Notes: generated by a model not told the origin, from the letters alone. 64,000 bases of DNA from Clostridium sp. CAG:678 (GCA_000431535.1 HF991821.1:46117-110116); one strand, 5' to 3'; positions 41,866 through 52,261 are shown, counted from the stretch's first letter. A program made the numbers and translations.

Positions 41866-41915
41866 TTGGAAGCACTCCTTTATATATAATGTAATGCAGG
41901 TTTTCGACCGGTTGA

Positions 41916-44900
41916 TTATTCATCATAATCATCGTTCTGGGAATCGGTGAAAAGACCGTCCATATCAGAACCCGAGTCTGCTTCCTCGCCGTTTTCCTCC
42001 GCATTTTGAACGGTGAAGCCATCGCCGGCGGTTTCAAAATCGTTCACTTCGGAAAAAGCGTGTTCATCTATAGGCTGGATCTCCGTGCCGTCGTCAAGAT
42101 CCTGCTTAAGTTCCACTTCATTGCCGTTCTTATCTCTGAGCTGAACATCCAGACCAAGCGCCTCAAGTTCCTTAAACAGAACTTTAAAGGATTCCGGCGT
42201 GCCGGCGGGCGGAATATTCTCGCCCTTAACGATCGCCTCATACGTTTTTACTCTTCCGGTAACATCGTCCGATTTAACGGTGATGATCTCCTGAAGTGTA
42301 TAAGCCGCGCCGTAAGCTTCAAGCGCCCAAACTTCCATCTCGCCGAAACGCTGGCCGCCGAACTGGGCTTTACCGCCGAGCGGCTGCTGCGTAACCATGC
42401 TGTAAGGGCCGGTTGAACGCGCGTGGATCTTGTCATCAACAAGGTGATGGAGTTTCAGATAATACATATATCCTACCGTAATAGGATTATCGAATTTTTC
42501 GCCTGTTCTGCCGTCCGTCAGGATCGTTTTGCCATCCTCCGAAAGACCTGCAAGGCGGAGGCATTCACGGATATCATCCTCATGCGCGCCGTCAAATACA
42601 GGGGTGCACATCTTCCAGCCGAGCGCCTTTGCGGCATAGCCGAGATGCACTTCAAGCACCTGACCGATATTCATACGGGACGGAACGCCAAGGGGATTCA
42701 AAACGATATCCAGCGGTCTGCCGTCCGGCAGGAACGGCATATCCTCCTGCGGGAGCACGCGGGAAACAACGCCCTTGTTACCGTGGCGGCCCGCCATTTT
42801 ATCGCCCACCTGAATTTTTCTCTTTTGGGCAATGTAGATTCTTACTTTCTTGTTTACGCCGGGGCTGAGTTCTTCACAATCCCTGCGGTCAAAATGCTTA
42901 ACATCCACAACGATGCCGTATTCGCCGTGCGGAACTCTGAGTGAAGTATCCCTGACTTCTCTTGCTTTCTCTCCGAAGATCGCGCGGAGCAGTCTTTCCT
43001 CCGCAGTCAGTTCCGTTTCACCCTTCGGCGTAACTTTACCTACAAGTATATCGCCCGTATGCACCTCTGCACCTACACGGATAATACCGTCTTCATCAAG
43101 GTCTTTCAGCGCGTCTTCGCCAACATTCGGGATATCACGCGTGATCTCTTCGGGGCCGAGTTTGGTGTCTCTTGCCTCTACTTCATGCTCTTCAATATGA
43201 ATGGAGGTGTAAACATCCTCGCGCACCATTTTTTCATTGATCAAAACGGCGTCCTCATAGTTATAACCCTCCCAGGTCATAAAGCCGATCAGGGCATTCT
43301 TACCGAGGGAGATTTCGCCGTTTGAGGTTGCGGGGCCGTCTGCAATAACCTGACCCGCCTCCACTTTCTGGCGGAGCGAAACGATCGGTCTTTGGTTAAT
43401 ACAGGTATCCTGGTTGGAGCCGCTGAACTTGATGAGTTCATAGCGGTCTACCTCGCCTTTTTTAACGGTGATCTCAATCGTTTTCGCGTCTACGGATGTA
43501 ACCGTACCGCCGCGTTTTGCGATCACAACAACGCCGGAGTCATAAGCGGCTTTATATTCCATACCGGTGCCAACGATCGGGGCTTCCGTCTTAAGGAGCG
43601 GAACCGCCTGTCTCTGCATGTTGGCGCCCATAAGCGCACGGTTGGCGTCATCATTTTCAAGGAACGGGATCATTGCCGTTGCAACGGAAACAACCATCTT
43701 CGGCGATACATCCATGAAATCCACCTTTTCCGGCTCGCAGGTGATGAACTCATCCCTGTGGCGGCAGGTAACTCTCTTATTCATGAATCTGCCGTTTTCA
43801 TCCAGCGGTTCGTTTGCCTGGGCAACGATATAGTTATCCTCTACATCCGCCGTCATATAAACAACTTCAGAGGTAACAGCGCCCGTTTTCTTATCCACCT
43901 TACGATAAGGCGCCTCAATAAAGCCGTATTCGTTCAGGCGGCTGTAACATGCCAAATAGGAGATCAGGCCGATATTGGGGCCTTCCGGTGTTTCGATGGG
44001 GCACATTCTGCCGTAGTGCGTGTAATGAACGTCACGAACTTCGAATCCGGCTCTGTCTCTGGAAAGACCGCCGGGGCCGAGAGCGGAAAGTCTTCTCTTA
44101 TGCGTAAGTTCCGCAAGCGGGTTATTCTGATCCATGAACTGGGAAAGCGGAGACGAACCGAAGAACTCTTTGATCGCCGCAACAACAGGGCGGATATTGA
44201 TAAGCGCCTGCGGTGTGATCTCGTCGCCGTTATCCTGCGCCTGCAGCGTCATTCTTTCACGGATCACTCTTTCCATCCTGGAAAATCCGATCCGCATCTG
44301 ATTCTGAAGAAGTTCGCCCACTGCTCTGATTCGGCGGTTGCCGAGATGGTCGATATCATCAGTTGTGCCGATCCCGTGGGCTATATTTATGAGATAGGAA
44401 ACGGAAGCGAATATATCGTCAGTGATGATGTGTTTCGGAACCAGTTCATCCGCATGGATCCGGATCTCCTCTTTGAGCATCTCTTCATCATCGCCGCATT
44501 TTTCAAGCAGTTCGGAAAGCACTCTGTAAGAAACTTTTTCGTTGATACCGTAAGGCTTGCAGTCAAAATCAACATATTTGTCGATATCCACCATGCCGTT
44601 GGAAACAATCTTGATCTCCTGGCCGTCCGCATCCACAAATGCGTACATAACGCCGGCATTTTCAATCTCAAGCGCTTTTTCCTTATCGATCTTATCGCCG
44701 GCATCCGCAAGAAACTCGCCCTGGGGTGAAATGATCGGCTGCGTCAGCGTCTGGCCGATCAGTCTGTCGCTAATGGCAAGTTTTTTGTTATATTTATATC
44801 TGCCGACTCTGGAAAGGTCATATCTGCGCGGATCAAAGAAAAGTCCGTCCAGGTGCGCCTGCGCAGTCTCCAGCGTGGGAGGCTCGCCGGGGCGCAGCTT

Positions 44901-45617
44901 TTTGTAAACTTCGATCAGCGCCTCTTCCGTATTTTTAGTGGTATCTTTTTCAATCGTGGCTTCGATTCTTTCATCGTTTCCGAAGAATTCCCGGATCTCA
45001 TCATCCGTGCCGAGACCGAGCGCTCTTAAGAACGTGGTGATGAAGATCTTTCTGTTTTTATCGATTCTTACATAAAACAGATCGTTGGCGTCTGTTTCAT
45101 ATTCCAGCCACGCGCCCCTGTTGGGGATAACGGTATTGGTGTAAAGCTCTTTGCCCGTTTTATCATGATCCATATGATAATAAACGCCGGGTGAGCGGAC
45201 AAGCTGGGATACAATGCATCTTTCCGCGCCGTTTATGATAAAGGTGCCCGCGTCGGTCATAAGCGGGAAATCGCCCATATAAACGTTGTTTTCCTTGACT
45301 TCACCCGTTTCCTTGTTGAGCAGGCGTGCGGTAACCGTAAGGGGTTTGGCATAGTTGGCATCCAGTTCCTTGCACTGCGCAATCGTATACTTCGGCGGCT
45401 CGTTCATGGAATAATCAATGAAATCAAGCACCAGATTGCCGGTGTAATCGGTGATGGAGCCGATATCGCGGAATACCTCCCTCATACCTTCGTCAAGAAA
45501 CCACTGATAGGACTTCTTCTGCACCTCAATCAGATTGGGCATCTGCATAACTTCGTTGATTTTAGCGAAACTTTTTCTTGTTGTGGTGCCGAACTGAACA
45601 TCCTTTACATTTACCAT
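41916..45617 (-). CDS. rpoB: DNA-directed RNA polymerase beta subunit
   Basis: A 1233-residue subunit. The start is ATG 45617 ([10 protein letters not shown]); an in-frame GTG further upstream overlaps the GGAG ribosome site. The rifampicin-pocket segment reads [20 protein letters not shown], where Pro takes the place of the usual Gln (E. coli position 510). The tail after about residue 1180 is acidic. The rplJ-rplL genes that often precede rpoB are not in front of it; instead it has its own promoter and structured leader. Confidence 0.99.
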   Translation of the reverse strand: MVNVKDVQFGTTTRKSFAKINEVMQMPNLIEVQKKSYQWFLDEGMREVFRDIGSITDYTGNLVLDFIDYSMNEPPKYTIAQCKELDANYAKPLTVTARLLNKETGEVKENNVYMGDFPLMTDAGTFIINGAERCIVSQLVRSPGVYYHMDHDKTGKELYTNTVIPNRGAWLEYETDANDLFYVRIDKNRKIFITTFLRALGLGTDDEIREFFGNDERIEATIEKDTTKNTEEALIEVYKKLRPGEPPTLETAQAHLDGLFFDPRRYDLSRVGRYKYNKKLAISDRLIGQTLTQPIISPQGEFLADAGDKIDKEKALEIENAGVMYAFVDADGQEIKIVSNGMVDIDKYVDFDCKPYGINEKVSYRVLSELLEKCGDDEEMLKEEIRIHADELVPKHIITDDIFASVSYLINIAHGIGTTDDIDHLGNRRIRAVGELLQNQMRIGFSRMERVIRERMTLQAQDNGDEITPQALINIRPVVAAIKEFFGSSPLSQFMDQNNPLAELTHKRRLSALGPGGLSRDRAGFEVRDVHYTHYGRMCPIETPEGPNIGLISYLACYSRLNEYGFIEAPYRKVDKKTGAVTSEVVYMTADVEDNYIVAQANEPLDENGRFMNKRVTCRHRDEFITCEPEKVDFMDVSPKMVVSVATAMIPFLENDDANRALMGANMQRQAVPLLKTEAPIVGTGMEYKAAYDSGVVVIAKRGGTVTSVDAKTIEITVKKGEVDRYELIKFSGSNQDTCINQRPIVSLRQKVEAGQVIADGPATSNGEISLGKNALIGFMTWEGYNYEDAVLINEKMVREDVYTSIHIEEHEVEARDTKLGPEEITRDIPNVGEDALKDLDEDGIIRVGAEVHTGDILVGKVTPKGETELTAEERLLRAIFGEKAREVRDTSLRVPHGEYGIVVDVKHFDRRDCEELSPGVNKKVRIYIAQKRKIQVGDKMAGRHGNKGVVSRVLPQEDMPFLPDGRPLDIVLNPLGVPSRMNIGQVLEVHLGYAAKALGWKMCTPVFDGAHEDDIRECLRLAGLSEDGKTILTDGRTGEKFDNPITVGYMYYLKLHHLVDDKIHARSTGPYSMVTQQPLGGKAQFGGQRFGEMEVWALEAYGAAYTLQEIITVKSDDVTGRVKTYEAIVKGENIPPAGTPESFKVLFKELEALGLDVQLRDKNGNEVELKQDLDDGTEIQPIDEHAFSEVNDFETAGDGFTVQNAEENGEEADSGSDMDGLFTDSQNDDYDE

Positions 45618-45669
45618 AAAGGTAATCACTCCGTTTCTTTGAAAATTAATGAAAAAGAACTGAAAACGC

Positions 45670-45721
45670 GCGGCTTTTTGGGCAAAAATCTTGCCGGAAA
45701 AGCGCTTTTCTGAACTGCCGC
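45670..45721 (-). promoter_or_regulatory. Branched RNA structure in the rpoB leader
   Basis: On the minus strand GCGGC (45717-45721) can pair with GCCGC (45670-45674), enclosing two hairpins: the palindrome GAAAAGCGCTTTTC (45697-45710) and GGCAA/TTGCC (45681-45695). This gives a three-way junction inside the leader of about 150 bases between the promoter and the rpoB start. It may be an autoregulatory or antitermination element; its family is not recognised. Confidence 0.5.
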
Positions 45722-45773
45722 AAAAAGGCTTTTTCTCAAAAAGGGCACACTTTCCATTTTCAATGTGGCTTAT

Positions 45774-45802
45774 ATGATATACTTAAAATCTTAATAAGTC
45801 AA
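45774..45802 (-). promoter_or_regulatory. Promoter of rpoBC
   Basis: TTGACT (45797-45802), a 17-base spacer and TATCAT (45774-45779) on the minus strand. Transcription would begin about 150 bases before rpoB. Confidence 0.72.
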
Positions 45803-46021
45803 CAATAAATTTTAAAGAAAGGGAATTTTTTCAAAAACTTTTTGTAACACTGCACCGGGTGTGTTAACTTTTCGTGCAAAAAGCGCTTTTTTTGCACGGT
45901 ATCTGCCGCCTGAGATTCAATATGCACTAAAGCGCCGGCAGATTGGCAGTTCAAAGAGCGCCCATCGCAAAACGCCTGCAAAACACGCGGAAAATAAATG
46001 GCCAAAAATAGAGAATTTCTC
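45803..46021. other. Non-coding gap between rpoB and the OppA-like gene, with hairpins
   Basis: No gene is seen. It has a stem GTGCAAAAA/TTTTTGCAC around 45874-45897 and a distant pair CTGCCG/CGGCAG (about 45903-45941). Neither has a clear terminator tail or a known RNA match, so the role is open. Confidence 0.4.
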
Positions 46022-46050
46022 TTTTCAAAGCGCGCAACTTTTGCTATAAT
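46022..46050 (+). promoter_or_regulatory. Promoter of the substrate-binding protein gene
   Basis: TTTTCA (46022-46027), a 17-base spacer and an extended -10, TGCTATAAT (TATAAT at 46045-46050). Confidence 0.7.
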
Positions 46051-46078
46051 ATTATAACTGATTTAATTGGTGATGAAT

Positions 46079-47707
46079 ATGAAAAAACTGATTGCGGCGG
46101 CACTTGCCCTTCTGATGCTTGCACTTACTTTTGCAGGCTGCTCAAATTCTGACGAATCGATAGATATGATATATCCCTTTGGCGGCAATATAAACAGTTT
46201 TGACCCGCAGGTGGCATCCACCGAAGATGAATTTCTGATCACGGAAAACTGTTTTGAAGGCCTTGTGCGGTGTGACGACGAAGGAAATATTACCCCGGGC
46301 TGTGCGCAGAGCTGGGAGGTAAGCAGCGATGGAAAGACCTATACCTTTCAGCTTTATCAGGGGCTGAAATGGCATATTTACGATTCCGTTGCCGAAAGAA
46401 TGGGCGAAAATTATAACCCGGAAATCACGGCGGATGATTTTGTATTTGCCCTGCAGCGCGCAGCGGACGACCTGACGCAAAGCCCGCTTTATTCCACAAT
46501 CTCCTCCATTGCAAATGCGCCCGAGGTGCATTCCGGCAGGGCGGACGAGAGCACGCTTGGCGTTACCGCCTCCGGGAAATATACGCTGACGATCCATCTG
46601 TCCTCTCCGGACGAGAGTTTTCTTGAAACAATGAGCACAGCCGTTGCCATGCCCTGCAACCGGGAATTTTTTGAGGCAACGGCAGGCAGATACGGACTGG
46701 ATCTGGAATACACTATGTTTAACGGCCAGTTTTATATTACAAACGTGCTGGACACCTCTTATATTCTTGCGGCAAATAAAGAATATGCCGGGCCGACCAA
46801 ACCGAAAGCGACTGATCTGACGCTGAATATTGTGGAGGAAGGAACGGATCTTTCCGAAGATCTGCTCAGCGGATACTATGACGCCGCTTATATAAGAGGA
46901 TACGAGAGCAGCGGGATCAGTGAAAACAGCGGGATCACGATGACCCCTTACAGCAATATTACCTGGATGTTGGTGATCAACGGAAACGAAGGGCTGTTTT
47001 CCGCAAAAGACGCACGGCGCGCGCTCTACCTTTCCATGGCGGACATGGATTATGAGGAGTTCCCCTACCTGCAAAAAGCAACGGGATATGCGCCCCCCAC
47101 CTGCACGGCAAACGGCGCGCAGTACAACACTGCCGTACCGGCGGTAACGGAAAGCGCGGATGCTGACAAGGCGGAAGAACTGTGGCGCAAAGTGATATCG
47201 GATCAGGAGATCTACACGGCGGAGATCACCCTGCTGGTGCCGGATTATATGGAAGATGCCGCCAGGCAGCTGGTGCAGGGAATCCAGGCGGGTATCGGCG
47301 CCGTTTCCAGCGTAGATGAAAAAGACGTGGACTTTACCATGGTGATCGAAGCGCTGCCGGAAAGCGAACTGAAATCACGTGTTGCCGCTTATGATTACGA
47401 CATCGCACTCTACCCGTATGAGGCGAGCTCCACAAGCCCCGTTACGTTTTTGCAGACTTTTGCGAATGTTTCTTACGCTTATATAGACACCGCCGGCTAT
47501 AACGACGTGCTTGCAGACGCGGCGTCTGCCGACGCGGCAGATCTTGCCGATGCGTGCCGTGAATGTGAAGCAGAACTTTATCAGAATTACAGTTTTCTGC
47601 CGGTATTTTATGAATCCTGCTACTATGCTGAGGCAAAAGGCGTCAGCGGCGTCCAGTTTCACCCGGGTTCAGGGAGGGTATCTTTTATAAATGCAACAAG
47701 AACTTGA
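46079..47707 (+). CDS. ABC transporter substrate-binding lipoprotein, peptide (OppA) type
   Basis: A 542-residue family 5 solute-binding protein. The lipobox is TFAGC (Cys21). Typical regions are NSFDPQVASTEDEFLITENCFEGL and SDGKTYTFQLYQGLKWH. ATG 46079 is chosen because GGTGA is correctly spaced and the lipoprotein signal starts there. No permease or ATPase genes are nearby, so it is an orphan receptor that must share a transporter, or act in sensing. The last bases overlap the VanZ-like gene. Confidence 0.88.
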   Translation: MKKLIAAALALLMLALTFAGCSNSDESIDMIYPFGGNINSFDPQVASTEDEFLITENCFEGLVRCDDEGNITPGCAQSWEVSSDGKTYTFQLYQGLKWHIYDSVAERMGENYNPEITADDFVFALQRAADDLTQSPLYSTISSIANAPEVHSGRADESTLGVTASGKYTLTIHLSSPDESFLETMSTAVAMPCNREFFEATAGRYGLDLEYTMFNGQFYITNVLDTSYILAANKEYAGPTKPKATDLTLNIVEEGTDLSEDLLSGYYDAAYIRGYESSGISENSGITMTPYSNITWMLVINGNEGLFSAKDARRALYLSMADMDYEEFPYLQKATGYAPPTCTANGAQYNTAVPAVTESADADKAEELWRKVISDQEIYTAEITLLVPDYMEDAARQLVQGIQAGIGAVSSVDEKDVDFTMVIEALPESELKSRVAAYDYDIALYPYEASSTSPVTFLQTFANVSYAYIDTAGYNDVLADAASADAADLADACRECEAELYQNYSFLPVFYESCYYAEAKGVSGVQFHPGSGRVSFINATRT

Positions 47708-48182
47708 TTCCTTGGGCAAAATAAAACGGTTTCCCCTGCCGGCAAAGATGCTTTGCTGGGCGCTTTGCGCGGCGTGCATGGCGGTGATCTTCTGGTTTTC
47801 TTCCCGCACGGCGGCGGAATCCTCCGCGCAGAGCGATATCTTTCTTGCCTTTTTTCAAAAGCTGTTCGGCGACGGGTTTCTAACCGATTTTATTGTAAGA
47901 AAAAGCGCGCATTTTGCGGAATTCGCCGGGCTTGGTTTCTTATTTGCGCTGGCGTTTTACATACAATGCGGAAAAACAAAAACGCCCTTTGCCGTTTTGT
48001 GCGCATCCGCTTATGCCGTAACGGACGAGATACACCAGATCTTCGTTGCCGGCAGAGCCTGCAAAATTCAGGACTGGGCAATCGACACTGCCGGCGCGCT
48101 GCTTGGCGCACTGATCCTGTTTGCCCTGCTGTCTGTAATAAGCAAAGCAAAAAAGAAAAAGGCTGCGCAAATTAAGAATTGA
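47691..48182 (+). CDS. VanZ-like membrane protein
   Basis: A 163-residue protein with four membrane helices. VanZ-family signatures are VIFWFSSRTAAESSAQSD, RKSAHFAEFAGLGFLF and AVTDEIHQIFVAGRACKIQDWAID. Members of this family are linked to low-level glycopeptide resistance in enterococci, but most homologues have unknown function. It overlaps the upstream gene by 17 bases. No van genes are nearby, so a resistance role should not be assumed. Confidence 0.85.
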   Translation: MQQELDSLGKIKRFPLPAKMLCWALCAACMAVIFWFSSRTAAESSAQSDIFLAFFQKLFGDGFLTDFIVRKSAHFAEFAGLGFLFALAFYIQCGKTKTPFAVLCASAYAVTDEIHQIFVAGRACKIQDWAIDTAGALLGALILFALLSVISKAKKKKAAQIKN

Positions 48183-48206
48183 CAGAGCAGTCATTTCGTT
48201 TATAAT
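48179..48206 (+). promoter_or_regulatory. Promoter of nagB
   Basis: A perfect TTGACA (48179-48184), which includes the TGA stop of the VanZ-like gene, 16 bases before a perfect TATAAT (48201-48206). No cre or NagR/GntR-type operator could be assigned with certainty. Confidence 0.85.
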
Positions 48207-48240
48207 AATATTGATTATAAGAAATACTAAGGAGGTACGT

Positions 48241-48969
48241 ATGATGAATGTACTTATTTATGAGAGCGAAGAGCAGATTGGAATTGCCGCGGGCAACTAC
48301 ATGTGCGGCCAGGTTTTGCAGAGGCCGAACAGTGTTTTGGGGCTTGCAACAGGCTCCACACCGCTTAAGCCGTACAGCCAGATGATAGAATTATACAAAA
48401 AAGGCGTTGTTGATTTTTCCAAGGTAACCACTTTTAATCTGGACGAATATGTAAATCTGGATGTAAATGACAAGAATTCCTATCACAGCTTTATGCATGA
48501 AAATCTTTTTGACCATATCAACATTCCCGAAGAAAACATCAACTTTCTGGACGGCAATGCCGAAGATCCGGAGGAGGAATGCCGCAGGTATGAAGAAAAG
48601 ATCAAAGCCGCGGGCGGAATAGATATACAGCTTTTGGGCATAGGCTCAAACGGCCACATCGCATTCAACGAGCCGGCAGACTGTTTTCAGCGCTGGAGCC
48701 ATGTGGTAACGCTGAAAGAGAGCACGGTTAAAGACAACAGCAGATTTTTCAAATCTATAGACGAAGTGCCCACCCAGGCAGTTACGATGGGAATCGGCTC
48801 CATCATGCAGGCGAAAAAAATCCTGATTATCGCAATCGGCGAAAACAAGGCAAAGGCAATCAAACAGCTGATCGACGGCAATGTAACACCGATGTGCCCG
48901 GCATCCGTGCTTCAGTTCCACACAGACGTTACGCTGATGCTGGACAAGGCTGCCGCATCCCTGATCTGA
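48241..48969 (+). CDS. nagB: Glucosamine-6-phosphate deaminase
   Basis: A 242-residue enzyme converting glucosamine-6-phosphate into fructose-6-phosphate and ammonia. The sugar-binding LATGSTPLKPY, catalytic FNLDEYV and GIGSNGHIAFNEP are all present. ATG 48241 is used because of the strong AAGGAGG. It would serve amino-sugar use (host glycans, peptidoglycan). No nagA is next to it. Confidence 0.96.
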   Translation: MMNVLIYESEEQIGIAAGNYMCGQVLQRPNSVLGLATGSTPLKPYSQMIELYKKGVVDFSKVTTFNLDEYVNLDVNDKNSYHSFMHENLFDHINIPEENINFLDGNAEDPEEECRRYEEKIKAAGGIDIQLLGIGSNGHIAFNEPADCFQRWSHVVTLKESTVKDNSRFFKSIDEVPTQAVTMGIGSIMQAKKILIIAIGENKAKAIKQLIDGNVTPMCPASVLQFHTDVTLMLDKAAASLI

Positions 48970-48996
48970 CACACAAGCGGATGAGGTGAGATTGAA

Positions 48997-49479
48997 ATGA
49001 GCAAAGGTAAAAAAGCGGCAACAGCCGCGGTAATTATACTCATAGCCGCCGTTGTTGCGGTGGCGGCGTGGCACTATTTCGGAAACGCAGGCAAAAGCGC
49101 GGAGCCGGAGAGCGAGACCGTGAGCGAGAGCATTTCCGACACACAGACAAAAACGCCGTCCGTTTCCGAAAGCGAAACGCAAACCACAAGCGAAAGCACC
49201 ACGCAAAGCACCACTGCCGGAACAACAAGAAAAGATACAACCGTGCAGGTTACGGGATACATGCTGCCGCTCACCGTTAGAGAGGCAATGGACGCCCTGC
49301 AGATGCACTACGGCAGTGCGTATGAGATCAACAGCACCGTTGAGGAAAACGGCCTGAATTATTTTTCCGTAAACCTGAACGGCGAAAGATTTGCGTCCGT
49401 AGCGGTAGATCTTGTAACCGGGCGCGCAGAGGAGACCATAAGAGAAACCGGCGAGAAAACGGATTTTTCGCTTGTTTAA
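48997..49479 (+). CDS. Membrane-anchored Ser/Thr-rich protein with a small C-terminal domain
   Basis: A 160-residue protein with one N-terminal membrane helix (ATAAVIILIAAVVAVAAWHYF), a linker of some 50 residues rich in Ser, Thr, Glu and Gln, and a C-terminal domain of about 65 residues (LTVREAMDALQMHYG to VAVDLVTGRAEETIRETGE) that resembles a PepSY-like fold. It is probably extracytoplasmic. It lies between nagB (27 bases) and metG (21 bases), so it is cotranscribed. Function is unknown. Confidence 0.78.
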   Translation: MSKGKKAATAAVIILIAAVVAVAAWHYFGNAGKSAEPESETVSESISDTQTKTPSVSESETQTTSESTTQSTTAGTTRKDTTVQVTGYMLPLTVREAMDALQMHYGSAYEINSTVEENGLNYFSVNLNGERFASVAVDLVTGRAEETIRETGEKTDFSLV

Positions 49480-49500
49480 GCGTGTTAAGGAGATAAGAAA

Positions 49501-51471
49501 ATGGCTGAACAAAAGGAAAAATTTTATATTACCACACCGATCTACTATCCCTCCGGCAACCCGCATATCGGGCACTGCTACACAACGGTTGCCTGTGATT
49601 CCATTGCCAGATATAAAAGGCTGCAGGGCAAAGACGTAATGTTTCTGACCGGAACGGATGAGCACGGCCTGAAAATAGAGCAGAAAGCAGCGGAAAAAGG
49701 CATTACTCCAAAAGAATACGTGGATGAAAAGGTTGCCAAATTCAAAGAGCTTTGGAACTATATGAACATCAGTTATGACCGATATATCCGCACAACCGAC
49801 GATTACCACATTGAAACGGTGCAGAAGATCTTTAAGGAGCTGTATGACAGGGGCTATATCTACAAGGGCAAATATACCGGCAAATACTGCACGCCGTGTG
49901 AGAGTTTCTGGACGGAGAGCCAGCTTGTAGACGGCAAATGCCCCGAATGCGGAAGAGATGTGGTTGACGCATCCGAAGAGGCGTATTTCTTTAAAATGGC
50001 GCCGTTTGCGGACAGAATTGAAAAATTGCTGACCGAAACCGATTATTTGCAGCCGAAAACCAGAGCGGTGGAACTGGTAAACAATTTCATCAAACCGGGT
50101 CTGGAGGATCTTTGCGTTTCCAGAACGTCTTTTACATGGGGAATACCCGTTACGTTTGATGAAAAACACGTGGTTTACGTTTGGATAGACGCACTTTCCA
50201 ACTATATCAGCGCGCTCGGCTACGAAAATGAAAAATACGGCGATTTCAGCAAATACTGGCCTGCCGATGTGCACATGGTTGCAAAAGACATTATGCGCTT
50301 TCACGCAATCATCTGGCCGGCTATGCTGATGGCGCTGGATCTGCCCCTGCCGAAGCACCTTGCCGTGCACGGCTGGATCACATTCAACGGGCAGAAAATG
50401 AGCAAATCGCTTGGCAATGTGGTTGATCCGTTCGTGCTTGGCGAGCGATACGGCTGCGACGCCATAAGATACCATATTCTGCGTGAAATGGCGCTTGGGG
50501 CTGACAGTTCCTTCTCCAACGAGATCATGATAAACAGAATCAATTCAGACCTTGCGAACGACCTTGGAAACCTCGTTTCCAGAACCGTGGCAATGGTTGA
50601 AAAATACTTTGGCGGCACGCTGCCCTTAGACAGAGAGGCACAGCCCATTGATAACGAACTGCTTGGCATGGCAACCGCGCTGCGGGATAAAACCGATAAA
50701 TATATTGATGAAACGCAGCTGAACAACGCCCTTGCCGAGATCTTCAAAGTGATTTCAAGGGCCAACAAATATATTGATGAAACAACGCCGTGGGTATTGG
50801 GCAAGGACGAAAGCAAAAAAGCGCGCCTTGCCAGCGTGCTTTACAATCTGCTGGAAACGATTCGTATATGCACTACCCTGCTTTCCTGCTTTATGCCCTC
50901 CACCATGCCGAAAGTTTGGGAGCAGATCGGCGCGGATGAATCCCTGATCACATATGAAAACGCAGGAAAAACCGGCGTGCTGCCGCTTGACGTAACCGTT
51001 AAGAAAGGTGCGCCGCTCTTCCCCAGAATCGATGTGAACAAAGAAATAGACGAATTAAACGCCCTGATTGAAAAGCAGATGAAAGCGGCGGAGAAAGAGG
51101 CGCAGAACAGTGCCGAAAACGCAAAACAGAAAGAGGATAAAGCACCTCAGATCACGTTTGATGATTTTTCAAAGGTTGAACTCCGGGCTGCAAAAGTGCT
51201 TGCGTGCGAGCCGATAAAAAGAGCAAAAAAACTGCTTAAACTGATTGTTGACGACGGCAGCGCGGAAAATAGACAGATCGTTTCCGGCATCTCGCAGTGG
51301 TATAAACCGGAGGATCTGATCGGCAAGACCGTTGTTATCGTTGCCAACCTGAAACCCGCCAAACTCTGCGGCGAGATGAGCAACGGTATGCTGCTTGCGG
51401 CAGACACGGCTGACGGCGGCGTTCAAGTTCTGTTTGCTGATGACCTTGAGCCGGGTATGCGCCTTAGATAA
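49501..51471 (+). CDS. metG: Methionyl-tRNA synthetase
   Basis: A 656-residue class I synthetase. HIGH motif PHIGH at 21-25, zinc-binding knuckle CTPCESFW and CPECGRDV, KMSKS motif near residue 300, and a C-terminal EMAP/Arc1p-like tRNA-binding domain (VELRAAKVLACEPIKRAKKL). Full length and intact. It overlaps nothing but is 13 bases upstream of tatD, and they form a common pair in Firmicutes. Confidence 0.98.
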   Translation: MAEQKEKFYITTPIYYPSGNPHIGHCYTTVACDSIARYKRLQGKDVMFLTGTDEHGLKIEQKAAEKGITPKEYVDEKVAKFKELWNYMNISYDRYIRTTDDYHIETVQKIFKELYDRGYIYKGKYTGKYCTPCESFWTESQLVDGKCPECGRDVVDASEEAYFFKMAPFADRIEKLLTETDYLQPKTRAVELVNNFIKPGLEDLCVSRTSFTWGIPVTFDEKHVVYVWIDALSNYISALGYENEKYGDFSKYWPADVHMVAKDIMRFHAIIWPAMLMALDLPLPKHLAVHGWITFNGQKMSKSLGNVVDPFVLGERYGCDAIRYHILREMALGADSSFSNEIMINRINSDLANDLGNLVSRTVAMVEKYFGGTLPLDREAQPIDNELLGMATALRDKTDKYIDETQLNNALAEIFKVISRANKYIDETTPWVLGKDESKKARLASVLYNLLETIRICTTLLSCFMPSTMPKVWEQIGADESLITYENAGKTGVLPLDVTVKKGAPLFPRIDVNKEIDELNALIEKQMKAAEKEAQNSAENAKQKEDKAPQITFDDFSKVELRAAKVLACEPIKRAKKLLKLIVDDGSAENRQIVSGISQWYKPEDLIGKTVVIVANLKPAKLCGEMSNGMLLAADTADGGVQVLFADDLEPGMRLR

Positions 51472-51484
51472 GAGCATATATAAT

Positions 51485-52249
51485 ATGTATAGTAATATAT
51501 TTGACACACACAGTCATTATGATGACGCGCAGTTTGATGCGGACAGAAATGATCTTCTGAAAAGCCTGCCGCAAAAAGGAGTCATAGGCGTTGTAAGCTG
51601 CGGCTGCGACCCGGAGTCCACTCGTTTTAACGCCGGGCTTGCCGAACAATATGATTACATCTATTTCGCGGCGGGACTGCACCCCGAAAATCTTGAAGGG
51701 CTGAAGATGGACGATCTTGATGAAATTGAGCGTTACGCAAAAGAGGAAAAATGCGTCGCCATAGGCGAGATCGGACTTGACTATCACTGGATGGCGTCAT
51801 CAAAAGAAGTGCAGAAAGAATTTTTTGCCGCGCAGTGCGAACTTGCAAACAAACTTGATATGCCTGTTATCGTGCACGACAGAGAGGCGCATGCGGACAC
51901 GCTTGCTATTCTTAAGCAGTATAGACCAAAAGGCGTTTTGCACTGTTTTTCCGGCTCTGCCGAAACGGCAAAAGAGATCGTAAAAATGGGCATGTATATA
52001 GGGCTGAACGGCGTTGCAACTTTTAAAAATGCGCGCAAGAGCATAGAGGCGGCAAAAGCCATACCGATAGAACGGCTGGTGCTTGAAACGGACTGCCCCT
52101 ATCTTGCGCCCGTGCCGCACCGCGGAAAAAGAAACGACAGCAGTTTTATCCCTTTTATTGCCGAACGGCTCGGCGAAGAGCTTGGCATTCCCGCGCAGGA
52201 ACTGCTGAATATAACCGCCCAAAACGCAAAACGATTATACGAACTTTAA
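51485..52249 (+). CDS. tatD: TatD-family metal-dependent deoxyribonuclease
   Basis: A 254-residue TIM-barrel hydrolase. Metal ligands appear in FDTHSHYD (residues 6-13), GEIGLDYHW, PVIVHDREAHADTL, LHCFSGS and ETDCPYLAPVPHRGKRN. The start is ATG 51485, 13 bases after metG; a longer frame inside metG is rejected because the extra residues have no relation to the family. A strong terminator follows. Confidence 0.95.
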   Translation: MYSNIFDTHSHYDDAQFDADRNDLLKSLPQKGVIGVVSCGCDPESTRFNAGLAEQYDYIYFAAGLHPENLEGLKMDDLDEIERYAKEEKCVAIGEIGLDYHWMASSKEVQKEFFAAQCELANKLDMPVIVHDREAHADTLAILKQYRPKGVLHCFSGSAETAKEIVKMGMYIGLNGVATFKNARKSIEAAKAIPIERLVLETDCPYLAPVPHRGKRNDSSFIPFIAERLGEELGIPAQELLNITAQNAKRLYEL

Positions 52250-52261
52250 AGGCATAAGTAA

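Noticed and set aside
43392-44729. A 445-codon open frame on the plus strand opposite rpoB
   Set aside because: Shadow of rpoB codon bias; nothing protein-like in the sequence.
47691-48182. Glycopeptide resistance locus because of the VanZ-like protein
   Set aside because: No vanHAX or vanRS genes are present; VanZ-like proteins are widespread with no proven resistance role.
48646-50475. A 609-codon open frame on the minus strand opposite nagB, the Ser/Thr protein and metG
   Set aside because: It is antisense to three well-supported genes, has a His/Arg/Cys/Phe-rich composition typical of shadow frames, and lacks a ribosome site.
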